This document shows, piece after piece, positions 17,200-25,404 of a DNA stretch of 64,000 nt. Position 1 is the stretch's first letter. Each line of letters begins with the position of its first letter. This stretch comes from Microbacterium nymphoidis (GTDB taxonomy: Bacteria; Actinomycetota; Actinomycetes; Actinomycetales; Microbacteriaceae): the NCBI RefSeq assembly GCF_021044885.1, contig NZ_JAJNOD010000005.1, positions 62,001-126,000 of the forward strand, written 5' to 3'. Below the pieces are notes generated by a model. It did not search any database. It had not been told where the DNA came from and saw nothing but the letters and a program-made list of their open reading frames with translations. The position numbers and the translations under genes were made by a program.

Positions 17200-18461
17200 T
17201 CCGGGATGGGCTCGCCGCGGTACAGCGCCTCGAACGTGTCCAGGGTGCGGTTGATGTCGTGGATCGACACGCCGTCGAGAGACGCCTGCTGCATGCGAAG
17301 ACGCTCCTCGGGCGATGCCGTCAGCACCCGTGTGATCCGCTCGCGGACGGCGTCGACATCTCCCGGAGGGAACAGGTAGCCGTTCTCACCATCGTGCACG
17401 AGGTGCGGGAGAGCCATCGCGTCAGCGGCGACGACGGGCAGCCCCGATGCCATCGCCTCCATCGTCGAGATGGACTGCAGCTCCGCGATCGAGGCGATCA
17501 CGTAGAGGCTGGCTCGCGAGTACAGTGCGCGCAGCTCCTCATCACTGGCATGACCGTGGAACGTGACGACGTCTTGCAGACCGAGCTCGGTGACCAGCGC
17601 TTCCAGGTTGTGGCGCTGATCGCCGCCACCGACGATGTCCACGACCGTGTGCAGATCGGGATCCAGGCGCGCGATGGCCCGGAGGGTGACATCGACCTGC
17701 TTCTCGGAAGTCAGGCGGCCCACGATGAGCACCCGGTTCTCCTCGCGCGGCGTGAGATCGGGCGAGTAGAAGCGCCGGTCGATGCCGCAGCTGATGGGGA
17801 TCACTCCGGTGAGGCCCGTGGTGCGCTCGAGGAAGTCGGCAGCCTTCCGCGTGGGGGTGGTGACGGCGCGGGTCATGTCGAACGTGCGACGCGCGTCATC
17901 CCACGCGAACTTCAGGAAGATCTTGTCCAGCAGCGGCGGCAGCGTGGTGAAGTCGAGGATGTTCTCGGCCATCACGTGGTTCGTCGCCACCACGGGGATG
18001 CCGCGCTTGCGGGCCTCGCGGGCGAGACCGCGCCCGATGACGATGTGGGACTGGATGTGCACCACATCGGGCTTCACGGAATCCAGCACCTGACGCGCAT
18101 AGTGGCGCGAGCGCCACGGCCAGACGAAGCGCAGCCAGTCGTGCGGGGGCCACCGCAACGACGGCAGGCGATGCATCATGAGCTCGGCGCCTTCGATGGT
18201 CTCGCGGTGCGGCTCGCTCTTGCGGTAGGCGGTGGCCGGTGCCATCACATGCACGTCGTGGCCGCGCTCGGTGAGCCCGGCCGCCAGCCGCTCGGCGAAG
18301 CGCGCGGCGCCGTTGATGTCCGGCGAGAACGTGTCCGCCCCCATGACGATGCGCAGCGGACGGTCGGTGCGGATGGCGCCGTCGCGGGCCTGTGCGGCGC
18401 TGGCGGGCGCGTTGCCGTCGGAAGCGGAGCCCTCGGGTGCGGGGGGCGCGGATTCGGTCAC
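17196..18461 (-). CDS. GT4 glycosyltransferase
   Basis: GT4 enzyme of about 421 residues. DTFSPDINGAARFAERLA marks the N-terminal acceptor domain; RLTSEKQVDVTLRAIARL and ELQSISTMEAMASGLPVVA (the E-x7-E donor site) mark the C-terminal domain. It resembles glycolipid-forming GT4 enzymes (PimB/MgdA-like), an inference from motif style. The GTG at 18461 is my choice: it leaves about 35 residues before the first core strand. The frame is open further upstream to 18581, and no clear ribosome site supports either start. Confidence 0.82.
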   Translation of the reverse strand: MTESAPPAPEGSASDGNAPASAAQARDGAIRTDRPLRIVMGADTFSPDINGAARFAERLAAGLTERGHDVHVMAPATAYRKSEPHRETIEGAELMMHRLPSLRWPPHDWLRFVWPWRSRHYARQVLDSVKPDVVHIQSHIVIGRGLAREARKRGIPVVATNHVMAENILDFTTLPPLLDKIFLKFAWDDARRTFDMTRAVTTPTRKAADFLERTTGLTGVIPISCGIDRRFYSPDLTPREENRVLIVGRLTSEKQVDVTLRAIARLDPDLHTVVDIVGGGDQRHNLEALVTELGLQDVVTFHGHASDEELRALYSRASLYVIASIAELQSISTMEAMASGLPVVAADAMALPHLVHDGENGYLFPPGDVDAVRERITRVLTASPEERLRMQQASLDGVSIHDINRTLDTFEALYRGEPIPE

Positions 18462-18604
18462 GGGTGGGGGTCGCCTATTCTCTGCGGTCGAGCGGCCGCA
18501 GTCGCGCCCCCCACTGTACCCGCTGACCTGTGCACGGACCGGGAGCAGACGTACAGGTGGCGCAACCCGCACGGGACGCACAGCCTGGGGAGGAATCGAT
18601 CACC

Positions 18605-18610
18605 TAGCCT
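18605..18610 (+). promoter_or_regulatory. -10 element of gene at 18618
   Basis: TAGCCT, 7 bases before the ATG at 18618; leaderless pattern. Confidence 0.4.
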
Positions 18611-18617
18611 GTGTTGC

Positions 18618-19208
18618 ATGCCTCGTCTGTACGCCGAAGCCGATGCCACGCGCTGGGTCCCCGTCACCGAGTCGTTCGGCCTGCGCGGACGACGCCAGCG
18701 CAAGCAGGCGATCCGCATGCTGATGGCCCAGGTGAACCGGTCGATGGGTATCGAGCAGCGCGGTGGTGGTCGCTTCACCGCGTGGGCGATGAGCCAGGCG
18801 GCCCCGATGCTCATGCGCAAAGCGGCGGGCCGCGTGCTGGTGTGGGTGTGGAAGGAAGACCCCGAGCTGATCGTCGCGATGGCGACGCTGCAGGAGGCGA
18901 CCCCGCAGGCGCGCACGGCGCGAGCGATGCGCCCGATGGAGTACGACGACACCGAGTCGTTCCGCCACCCCACGTTCGGTGTGGGCGAGCGCCTCGTCAT
19001 GGATGCACCCGGCGGCGACAGTCCGCCCTTCGTGGGCTACAGCTTCGACCTCGGAACGCATCTGGTGGAGCTCACCGCAATCTCCGGCGATGCGAACCGG
19101 TTCCGCACGATCCTCGGCGATCTGGATGCCCTGGCGCGCGAGCTGCGTCTGGTGGATGACCTCACGGTGGGCGAGTCCGCGGGCGTGCTGCGCCTTCCGC
19201 CGGCCTAA
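18618..19208 (+). CDS. conserved hypothetical protein, 196 aa
   Basis: I do not recognise a named family. The protein is soluble, with an Arg/Lys- and Met-rich first third (RGRRQRKQAIRMLMAQVNRSMG), a short apolar patch around residue 70-80 (RVLVWVWKEDPELIVAMATLQ) and an acidic C-terminal third (LVDDLTVGESAGVLRLPPA). It has no signal peptide. It diverges from the glycosyltransferase pair and its stop is 4 bases from the stop of the convergent lipoprotein gene. TAGCCT 7 bases before the ATG supports this start. Coding is supported by length, clean start and position. Confidence 0.75.
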   Translation: MPRLYAEADATRWVPVTESFGLRGRRQRKQAIRMLMAQVNRSMGIEQRGGGRFTAWAMSQAAPMLMRKAAGRVLVWVWKEDPELIVAMATLQEATPQARTARAMRPMEYDDTESFRHPTFGVGERLVMDAPGGDSPPFVGYSFDLGTHLVELTAISGDANRFRTILGDLDALARELRLVDDLTVGESAGVLRLPPA

Positions 19209-19212
19209 GCCC

Positions 19213-19851
19213 TCAGCCCAGCCCCGCGTCCAGGCCGGCCCGCAGCAGCGCCTCCGCGACCCGCGCCTGAGTGTCCACATCACCCGCGACGGACACGGTC
19301 GTGCTGACCACATAGGTCGGGAACTCCACGATGGCCGCGGCGATGGGCGACTCTGTTCCTGACACCGTGCTGGCGAACACCACCGCCTGACCGGTGAAGC
19401 CGGACAGCGGCCGCGGCGTCTGATCCGTGAGCAGCGAGCGCGAGCCGTACGACACCTCGTTGAACGTCCCCTCCGTCCCCTCCTGCACCGCGAGGGACGC
19501 GCTGCCTCCGCTCGCGGTCGTGTACTGGCACGAGACACCGACGAGGTGCTCGGTGGTGACCGCCTCTCCGAAGACCTCCGCCAGCCGCTCCGCGCCGACG
19601 AGCGGGCAGAGGTCCTCGGTGAGCACCGGTGGCGCATCGGCGGCAGTGCTGGGGTCGGCGGCAGTGCTGGGGTCGGCGGCGGTACTGGGATCGGCAGTCG
19701 CGGCGGGATCCGCGGCGGCGGTCGGGTCCGCCGCCGCGGAGGCCCCGGCGGCGACGCTCGGCGACGTACCGCCGCCCGTACCGGAAGCACATCCCGCCAG
19801 CAGGACGATCGCGGTGAGGATGACCGGCGCACCGGTTCTCCTGTTGGACAT
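19213..19851 (-). CDS. putative lipoprotein with hexapeptide repeats
   Basis: A 212-residue exported lipoprotein: signal peptide ending in the lipobox LLAGC (Cys about 20), then an Ala/Asp/Pro linker with near-perfect DPSTAA hexapeptides (about residues 45-75), then a globular domain with TEDLCPLVGAERLAEVFGE and VGVSCQYTT; its two Cys could form a disulfide. It resembles DUF3558-like actinobacterial lipoproteins, which is only a guess. GAGGAGGGG precedes the ATG. Function unknown. The repeat is coded by an 18-base minisatellite, a likely site of length variation. Confidence 0.75.
   Translation of the reverse strand: MSNRRTGAPVILTAIVLLAGCASGTGGGTSPSVAAGASAAADPTAAADPAATADPSTAADPSTAADPSTAADAPPVLTEDLCPLVGAERLAEVFGEAVTTEHLVGVSCQYTTASGGSASLAVQEGTEGTFNEVSYGSRSLLTDQTPRPLSGFTGQAVVFASTVSGTESPIAAAIVEFPTYVVSTTVSVAGDVDTQARVAEALLRAGLDAGLG
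19637..19690. repeat. 18-base minisatellite inside lipoprotein gene
   Basis: Unit TCGGCGGCAGTGCTGGGG at 19637 and 19655, with a diverged third copy at 19673. In frame, it codes DPSTAA hexapeptides on the minus strand. Confidence 0.8.
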
Positions 19852-19968
19852 GAGCCCCTCCTCTCGCGGGTGACTGCAGCCATGATCCTCAGGCGGAGGC
19901 GGTGGCGCCATGGGGGATCGGGGTAATTTCTCCGGCTCGATGCGTGCACCCGCGCACTGCCGGGGGAA

Positions 19969-19974
19969 TACTGT
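19969..19974 (+). promoter_or_regulatory. -10 element of double-HTH regulator
   Basis: TACTGT, 6 bases before the ATG at 19981; leaderless pattern. Confidence 0.5.
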
Positions 19975-19980
19975 CGCGCC

Positions 19981-21570
19981 ATGGATCGACGCGCACTGAT
20001 CGCCGACGCCGGAGAGGCGATCGTCACGGATGACGCCGATGCGGCGGCCGCCGTGCTCGCCGGCGAACGCGGCCCGATCGCCGATGCGCTGCGCGCCTTC
20101 GCGGCGTACTGGAGCGCCGACTACGCAGCCTGCGCGCACTTCGCCCGGCGCTCCTACGCGGATGCTGTGGACTCCCAGCAGCGAGCACTGGCCCTCGCCG
20201 TCACGCTGTGGGCACAGGCGGCGGGCGGAACCGGCTCCGCATCGGCCGAGGTGGAGGCCGCCCCTGCTGTGGTGGCCGAACTGCACGGAGACGAAGAAGT
20301 GTCGGTGCTGGCTCGCGGCTTCATCGCCGACGGCGCACTGATGATGGGCAGACTCGACGTCGCGCAGGCTGTCGCACCGGCACCGGAAGACACCTCCTGC
20401 TGGCGTGACAGCGCGTTGGAGGTGCCGTTGCGCGGGGTGCCGGTGCGGGTGGCCGCATTCGCGGGGCGGATTGAGCGGGCCCGCGCACAGCTCGCCGGCC
20501 TGCAGGATGCGGGGCGCCGCCACCGGCTGCCCGCATGGCCGCTGGCGTGCGAGGCGATGGTGGCCGCAACCGCCGGCGACACGAGTGCTGCCCGCCAGTG
20601 CGTCGATGCCCTCCTCGCACTGGGGCTGGATGAGACCTCCTTCGCGGGCCGTGGCGCACTGATGCTCGCTGCCTACGGCGCCGCGGCCACGGGCGACGAG
20701 TCTGCGGCCGCCGCGCTGGCCCGACGTGCCGGCGGTCACCGGGATCTCAGCCTGCTCGCCTGTGCGGACCGTGCCATGGCGGTCGATCTTCTCGTCGCCG
20801 ACGCCATCACCCGAGGCGACGAGAGGGCCGTCGTCCGCTCCGAGCTGCTGCTCGCCGAGCTCGACCGCACGGCCGAGGTGACCCTTCCCACGCTGCTGCG
20901 CACGCGCGCACGGATCCTGCTTCATCGCGGCGACGCGGCCGATGCCGCGCTCGTGGCGGAGGCGTCCGCCGAGCTTGCCGGCGCAGCGCAGCGCCGCCTC
21001 GAACACGGGGACGCACGCATCATCGCGGCACGTGCGCTGCTTCATGCCGACCTCCCGGCCGCGGCCCGCCTGCTTCGCGACGAAGTGCGCGCGGCCGATG
21101 CCGCCGGCGAGCATGCGCTGCGCGTACGGGCCGCGCGGGTTCTGTCGGCGGCCCGTCGCCGTCTTCCTCCGCCGCAGACCGCCTGGGCCGCGCTCTCCCC
21201 GCGCGAGTGCGAGGTGCTCGACCTCCTGCGCGCGGGGCATGGCGAGGACGCCATCGCCGGCCGCCTACATCTGGAGCGCTCCACCGTGCACCGCCACCTC
21301 ACGCGAGCGATGTCCGCGTTCGGGACGTCGGGTCGCGTCGCCCTGCTCTGGGCAGCCGGTGCCACCGGCGAGCGGCGCCCGCTTCCGGAGCTCACCTCGC
21401 GGCAGCGGGCGGTGACCGAGCTGATGAGCACGGGCCTCACGAACGCCGCGATCGCCGACGTCCTCGGTGTCAGCGCGAAGGCCGTGGAGGCGCACCTTGC
21501 GCAGGCGATGCTGCGGTGCGAAGTCCCCACGCGCCTCGCGCTGGCTCACCGGTGGCTGCTTCGGGAGTGA
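19981..21570 (+). CDS. regulator with two C-terminal LuxR-type HTH domains
   Basis: A 529-residue protein with about 400 residues of Ala-rich helical (TPR-like) repeats and two consecutive LuxR/GerE helix-turn-helix domains at the end: LSPRECEVLDLLRAGHGEDA from residue 405 and LTSRQRAVTELMSTGLTNAA from 471. No Walker motifs are present, so it is not a full LAL/MalT ATPase; it looks like the C-terminal part of such a protein with the HTH duplicated. Usual LuxR regulators have one HTH. TACTGT 6 bases before the ATG supports the start. It ends 20 bases before a strong hairpin. Target genes unknown. Confidence 0.85.
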   Translation: MDRRALIADAGEAIVTDDADAAAAVLAGERGPIADALRAFAAYWSADYAACAHFARRSYADAVDSQQRALALAVTLWAQAAGGTGSASAEVEAAPAVVAELHGDEEVSVLARGFIADGALMMGRLDVAQAVAPAPEDTSCWRDSALEVPLRGVPVRVAAFAGRIERARAQLAGLQDAGRRHRLPAWPLACEAMVAATAGDTSAARQCVDALLALGLDETSFAGRGALMLAAYGAAATGDESAAAALARRAGGHRDLSLLACADRAMAVDLLVADAITRGDERAVVRSELLLAELDRTAEVTLPTLLRTRARILLHRGDAADAALVAEASAELAGAAQRRLEHGDARIIAARALLHADLPAAARLLRDEVRAADAAGEHALRVRAARVLSAARRRLPPPQTAWAALSPRECEVLDLLRAGHGEDAIAGRLHLERSTVHRHLTRAMSAFGTSGRVALLWAAGATGERRPLPELTSRQRAVTELMSTGLTNAAIADVLGVSAKAVEAHLAQAMLRCEVPTRLALAHRWLLRE

Positions 21571-21589
21571 GCAGGCCCTGATCCCCCTC

Positions 21590-21641
21590 GCCGAGGGAAA
21601 TCGCACCGCCGAGGTACCTCGAAGGTGCGATTTCCCTCGGC
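21590..21641. terminator. 18-bp perfect hairpin between convergent genes
   Basis: GCCGAGGGAAATCGCACC (21590-21607) pairs perfectly with 21624-21641. The 16-base loop holds a second palindrome, GAGGTACCTC (21611-21620). It lies between the convergent regulator and sugar-binding genes and could terminate both. Confidence 0.7.
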
Positions 21642-21687
21642 CACGACAAGCGCGCTCCCGAAGACGGTGGCGCACTCCCGGGCCGCC

Positions 21688-23049
21688 TCAGCCCGCTGTG
21701 GCGTTCTCGTAGGCGCGCATCGCCGCCTTCTGCGCATCGGCCAATGCCTGCTGCGGCGTCTTGTCGCCGAGCAGCGCCGCGGTGATCGCGTTGTTCAGCT
21801 CGTTCTGGATCTCCTGTCCCGCCGGGGAGGATCCGAACGACTGACCGTAATCCACCACGTCGTAGTACGCGGAGATGACCTGGTCGAAGTCCGCATTGCC
21901 GCTGGGCTTGACCCACGTGTCGCGCAGCGCCTTGTCGGCGTCGGGCGAGCCCGTGAACAGGCCCGTGTTGATGCCGCCGTCCTTCGCGCGCGTCTCACCG
22001 CGGGCTTCGCCCGCGGCATCCCAGGCGTCGTCCGAGGTGAGATCGATCATCCAGGCGCAGGCCGCGGCGGGGTTCTTCGCCCCGACCGGGATCACGAACG
22101 CCGTTCCCGAGGCGACCGAGAACGGCTCACCGTCCGCGTTGCGGAACGGAACCGCTTCCAGCTGCAGCTGGTCGACGTAGGGCGAGAGCACGTTGGGATA
22201 CCACTGCGCGTTGATCTGCGCTCCCACCTGTCCCTTCACGTACTGGTTGTCGTCGCCGAACGTGTCGAAGGAGTCGGTGAAGCTCTTCACGGCCGCAAAG
22301 CCACCCTGCGCATCCGTGATCTTCTTCAGCAGCTCGATGCCGGCCACGTTGCTGGGGTCATCCAGCGTGGGCGCACCCTTGTCGTCGTTCAGCTTTCCGC
22401 CGGTGCCGAGGATCCACAGCCCGCCCTGACCGGTGGCGACGGGATCGAAGCCGAGCCTGCTGGGAACGCCGCCGTTCTCCTGGTACATCTTCGCGATGGC
22501 ACCGAGCAGCACGTCGGGCTTCGACGTGTCGATCTGGTCGGAGGTGACGCCCGCTTCGGCGAGGACCTTCTTGTTCACAAGGATGGCGGGCGGCTGGTAG
22601 AACTGCGGCACAGCCCAGGTGGCATCGTCGTAGGTGACGTCGTCCACCACGAACGGATACCAGTGATCGCGCGGCGACACGTCCTGTGCCGTGAAGCACT
22701 CGTCCAGCGGCATGATGAGCTTCTGCGCCGCGTAGGTGGTGACGTAGCGCCGGTCCATCTGCACCACGTCGGGCACATCGCCGCTGGCGAGGCGGGTGGT
22801 GAACTTCTGCGCGTCGAAGGCGGTCGCATCCAGCTCCACCTTTACGTCGCTCAGCTGGCCGGCGGCGTAGTCGAGGCGGGACTGACCAACGTCGTCGGCG
22901 TTCTCGAACCCCCAGGCCTTCAGCGTGCCCGTCGGCTTGGCGGAGAAGTCCGCGCCGGCCACACCGCCGTCGCCTCCCCCGCCGCAGCCGGACAGCACGA
23001 CGGCGGTTGCCGCGGCCATCGCCGCGATTCCCCATATGCGCTTTCGCAT
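21688..23049 (-). CDS. ABC transporter sugar-binding lipoprotein
   Basis: A 453-residue family-1 extracellular solute-binding protein. Signal peptide with lipobox VVLSGCG (Cys about 21), then GTLKAWGFENADDVGQSRLD and the family block KFTTRLASGDVPDVVQMD near residue 80. It should deliver a sugar to the two permeases encoded upstream. AAAGGA precedes the ATG at 23049. Unusually it is the last gene of the operon, with 125 bases between it and the second permease gene. No ATPase gene is nearby, so a shared MsiK-type ATPase is likely, as is common in actinobacteria. Substrate unknown. Confidence 0.9.
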   Translation of the reverse strand: MRKRIWGIAAMAAATAVVLSGCGGGGDGGVAGADFSAKPTGTLKAWGFENADDVGQSRLDYAAGQLSDVKVELDATAFDAQKFTTRLASGDVPDVVQMDRRYVTTYAAQKLIMPLDECFTAQDVSPRDHWYPFVVDDVTYDDATWAVPQFYQPPAILVNKKVLAEAGVTSDQIDTSKPDVLLGAIAKMYQENGGVPSRLGFDPVATGQGGLWILGTGGKLNDDKGAPTLDDPSNVAGIELLKKITDAQGGFAAVKSFTDSFDTFGDDNQYVKGQVGAQINAQWYPNVLSPYVDQLQLEAVPFRNADGEPFSVASGTAFVIPVGAKNPAAACAWMIDLTSDDAWDAAGEARGETRAKDGGINTGLFTGSPDADKALRDTWVKPSGNADFDQVISAYYDVVDYGQSFGSSPAGQEIQNELNNAITAALLGDKTPQQALADAQKAAMRAYENATAG

Positions 23050-23174
23050 GTCATTCCTTTCGTCGGGCGCTCTCCCCCCGCCGCGATGCGGGATCCTTCC
23101 GCATCGCTTCGTCGGGCGGAAGGATGACGGCGCCGAGTTTGCGTGGTGATCTTGAGTTGTCACGGAGCGGGGTC

Positions 23175-24128
23175 TCACCCCTTGCGCCCCTGCGTGGCGA
23201 CGCCCTCGATGAAGTACCGCTGACCGAAGGCGAAGAGGATGAGCATCGGCAGCGTCACGATGAGCGATGCCACCATCACGTACTGGTAGTCACCGTGGCC
23301 TCCGGCGGTAGGGCTGTACTTCGTCATCGCGTAGGCGATCCCCAGCGGCGCCGTGAAGTCCTCCACCGATCCCGCGTTCAGGTAGATGAGCGCCGCCTGC
23401 AGGTTGTTCCAGCTCGCCTGGAACTCGAACAGGAAGACGATGATGAACGAGGGGATCGACAGCGGCATCGCAATGCGCCAGAACAGCCCCCAGTAGCTGG
23501 CTCCATCCAGGCGAGCGGCCTCGAACAGCTCCCTCGGCAGCCCCAGATAGAACTGTCGCTGCAGGAAGATGTAGAACGCTGACCCGAACAGGTTCATCCC
23601 CCACAGCGGCACCCAGGTGCCGAGCAGACCGGTCTGCTTCCAGATGAGGTAGATCGGGATCATCGTCACTGCTCCGGGCAGCATCATCGTGGCCAGCACC
23701 AGCCCGAACAGCAGCCCGCGGCCCGGGAAGCGGAAGTAGGCGAATCCGAACGCCACCACGGAGCTGGAGAGGGCCACAGCCGTGGCTGCCAGCAGCGCGA
23801 TGCCGATGCTGTTGCCCATCCAGCTCAGAAGCGGCAACTCGTTCCACACCTGTGCGTAGTTGCCGGGGGTGAAGGTCTTCGGGATCAGCGAGTTGTCGAA
23901 CACCTCACCTCGCGGCTTGAGGCTCGCAGCCACCAGCCAGGCGAAGGGATAGAGGAAGAGCAGGCCGAAACCGATGAGGAGCACGGCGAGCACGACGCGA
24001 CCGGCGAGGGTCCGCGGTCGAGCGATGTTGCGGCGCCAGCGCGAGCGATGCGGCACGGTGACGGCGACGGTCTCCGATTCACGGCCCGGGCGTGAGGGGC
24101 GGGGCAGCTGCTGCAGTGAAGCGGACAT
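23175..24128 (-). CDS. ABC sugar transporter permease (MalG type)
   Basis: A 317-residue inner-membrane permease with six transmembrane helices and the EAA loop ELFEAARLDGASYWGLFWRI (about 210) that docks the ATPase. The N-terminal 40 residues are polar. The ATG at 24128 is set by its one-base overlap with the stop of the MalF-type gene (TGATG), so the two permeases are co-translated. It forms the CUT1-type channel with that protein, fed by the binding protein at 21688. The sugar is not identified. Confidence 0.9.
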   Translation of the reverse strand: MSASLQQLPRPSRPGRESETVAVTVPHRSRWRRNIARPRTLAGRVVLAVLLIGFGLLFLYPFAWLVAASLKPRGEVFDNSLIPKTFTPGNYAQVWNELPLLSWMGNSIGIALLAATAVALSSSVVAFGFAYFRFPGRGLLFGLVLATMMLPGAVTMIPIYLIWKQTGLLGTWVPLWGMNLFGSAFYIFLQRQFYLGLPRELFEAARLDGASYWGLFWRIAMPLSIPSFIIVFLFEFQASWNNLQAALIYLNAGSVEDFTAPLGIAYAMTKYSPTAGGHGDYQYVMVASLIVTLPMLILFAFGQRYFIEGVATQGRKG

Positions 24129-25186
24129 CAGCGATCTCCCTCGTAGTAGACGAACTTGTTGCCGAACTTCACCTGGATCACCGTGATGACCATGATGATG
24201 ACGAACAGCAGCCAGGCCATGGCCGCAGCGAAGCCGAAGTTGAACTGCCGGAACGCCTGCTGGAAGAGGTAGATCGCGTAGAACAGCGATGCTTCGGGCG
24301 ACGAGTTGCTCTGATCCCGCCAGAACAGGACATACGCCTGATCGAACACCTGGAAGGCGGCGATCGAGAGCACGATCACGTTGAAGAACAGCGCCCCCGA
24401 GATCATCGGCAGCGTGATGGCGAAGAACGTGCGCACCGGGCCTGCGCCATCGAGAGAGGCGACCTCGTAGAGCTCCACCGGCACGTTCTTCAGCGCCGCG
24501 AGGAAGATGACCATGGTGCCCGCCACGGTCCACAGCGTCATCAGGACGATGCTCGGCTTCACCCAGGCCGGATCCACCAGCCACTGCGGTCCCTGAATCC
24601 CGAAGAGGCGGAGGAACTGGTTCACGGCGCCGTTGTTGCCGTTGAGCAGCAGGAAGAACATCGAGGCGGTCGCGACCGCCGGGGTCATCTTCGGCAGGTA
24701 GTAGAGCGTGCGGAACACGCCGGCACCGCGTCCGACGCGGTTCAGCAGCATGGCCAGGAACAGCGCCACGATGATCTCCAGCGGCACCGCCAGCACGGCA
24801 TAGAACAGGGTGTTGCCGAGCGCCACCCCCACGCGCGGGTCGCTGAAGAGGTTCGCGTAGTTGTCGAGGCCGAGGGGACGCGCCGTGTTCGTTGCCAGGT
24901 TGTAGCTGCTGAAGGAGATGTAGAGGCTGTAGATCATCGCGCCGGCGGTGAAAACCAGGAAGCCGATGATCCAGGGCGAGATGAACAGGTATCCCGCGAG
25001 CGCCTCGCGCTTGTTGTACCGATCGCGGGGCTTGCGAAAGCGGCCCGGCCTCGCCTCGGGCACACGGACACGACGCGTGCGGCGCCCGTTTCCCTCGGCG
25101 CCATCGATCGAATGCTGCGGTGGGGGTTCCACTCCGGTGGTGGGAGCGATCGCAGCGCTTCTCCTGATGTAAGAATGCGACGACAT
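24128..25186 (-). CDS. ABC sugar transporter permease (MalF type)
   Basis: A 352-residue permease: about 60 polar N-terminal residues, six transmembrane helices, and the EAA loop ELYEVASLDGAGPVRTFFAI. It heads the operon permease-permease-binding protein. TACGTT lies exactly 6 bases before the ATG, the leaderless pattern. A 10-bp palindrome GAAGCGCTTC sits about 47 bases upstream and a partial copy of it falls within the first codons, which suggests control by a LacI-type regulator encoded elsewhere. Confidence 0.9.
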   Translation of the reverse strand: MSSHSYIRRSAAIAPTTGVEPPPQHSIDGAEGNGRRTRRVRVPEARPGRFRKPRDRYNKREALAGYLFISPWIIGFLVFTAGAMIYSLYISFSSYNLATNTARPLGLDNYANLFSDPRVGVALGNTLFYAVLAVPLEIIVALFLAMLLNRVGRGAGVFRTLYYLPKMTPAVATASMFFLLLNGNNGAVNQFLRLFGIQGPQWLVDPAWVKPSIVLMTLWTVAGTMVIFLAALKNVPVELYEVASLDGAGPVRTFFAITLPMISGALFFNVIVLSIAAFQVFDQAYVLFWRDQSNSSPEASLFYAIYLFQQAFRQFNFGFAAAMAWLLFVIIMVITVIQVKFGNKFVYYEGDR

Positions 25187-25192
25187 GGGCCG

Positions 25193-25247
25193 AACGTAGG
25201 CCGGGCCCGCGGCGCTGTCGCGGGCCTTGCGCGAAGCGCTTCTCCTG
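25193..25247 (-). promoter_or_regulatory. promoter and LacI-like operator of sugar ABC operon
   Basis: TACGTT at 25193-25198 is 6 bases ahead of the first permease ATG. Upstream is the perfect palindrome GAAGCGCTTC (25233-25242); AGCGCTTCTCCTG at 25235-25247 recurs at 25154-25166 inside the gene. Central CG palindromes are typical of LacI-family sites. Confidence 0.4.
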
Positions 25248-25404
25248 TGCTTCTCCCCCCGTGACTCCGGCAGGAAGTCTCCCGAAATTTGCAGGGATAA
25301 ACATCGGATGTTCTAATGGAGCGTCGCCTCACGAGACGCGCCTTTTCGCAGGCGACAGCGGAGGGGCAGCTCAACTTTCGTCAGAAACATAGGAGTTATG
25401 ATCG

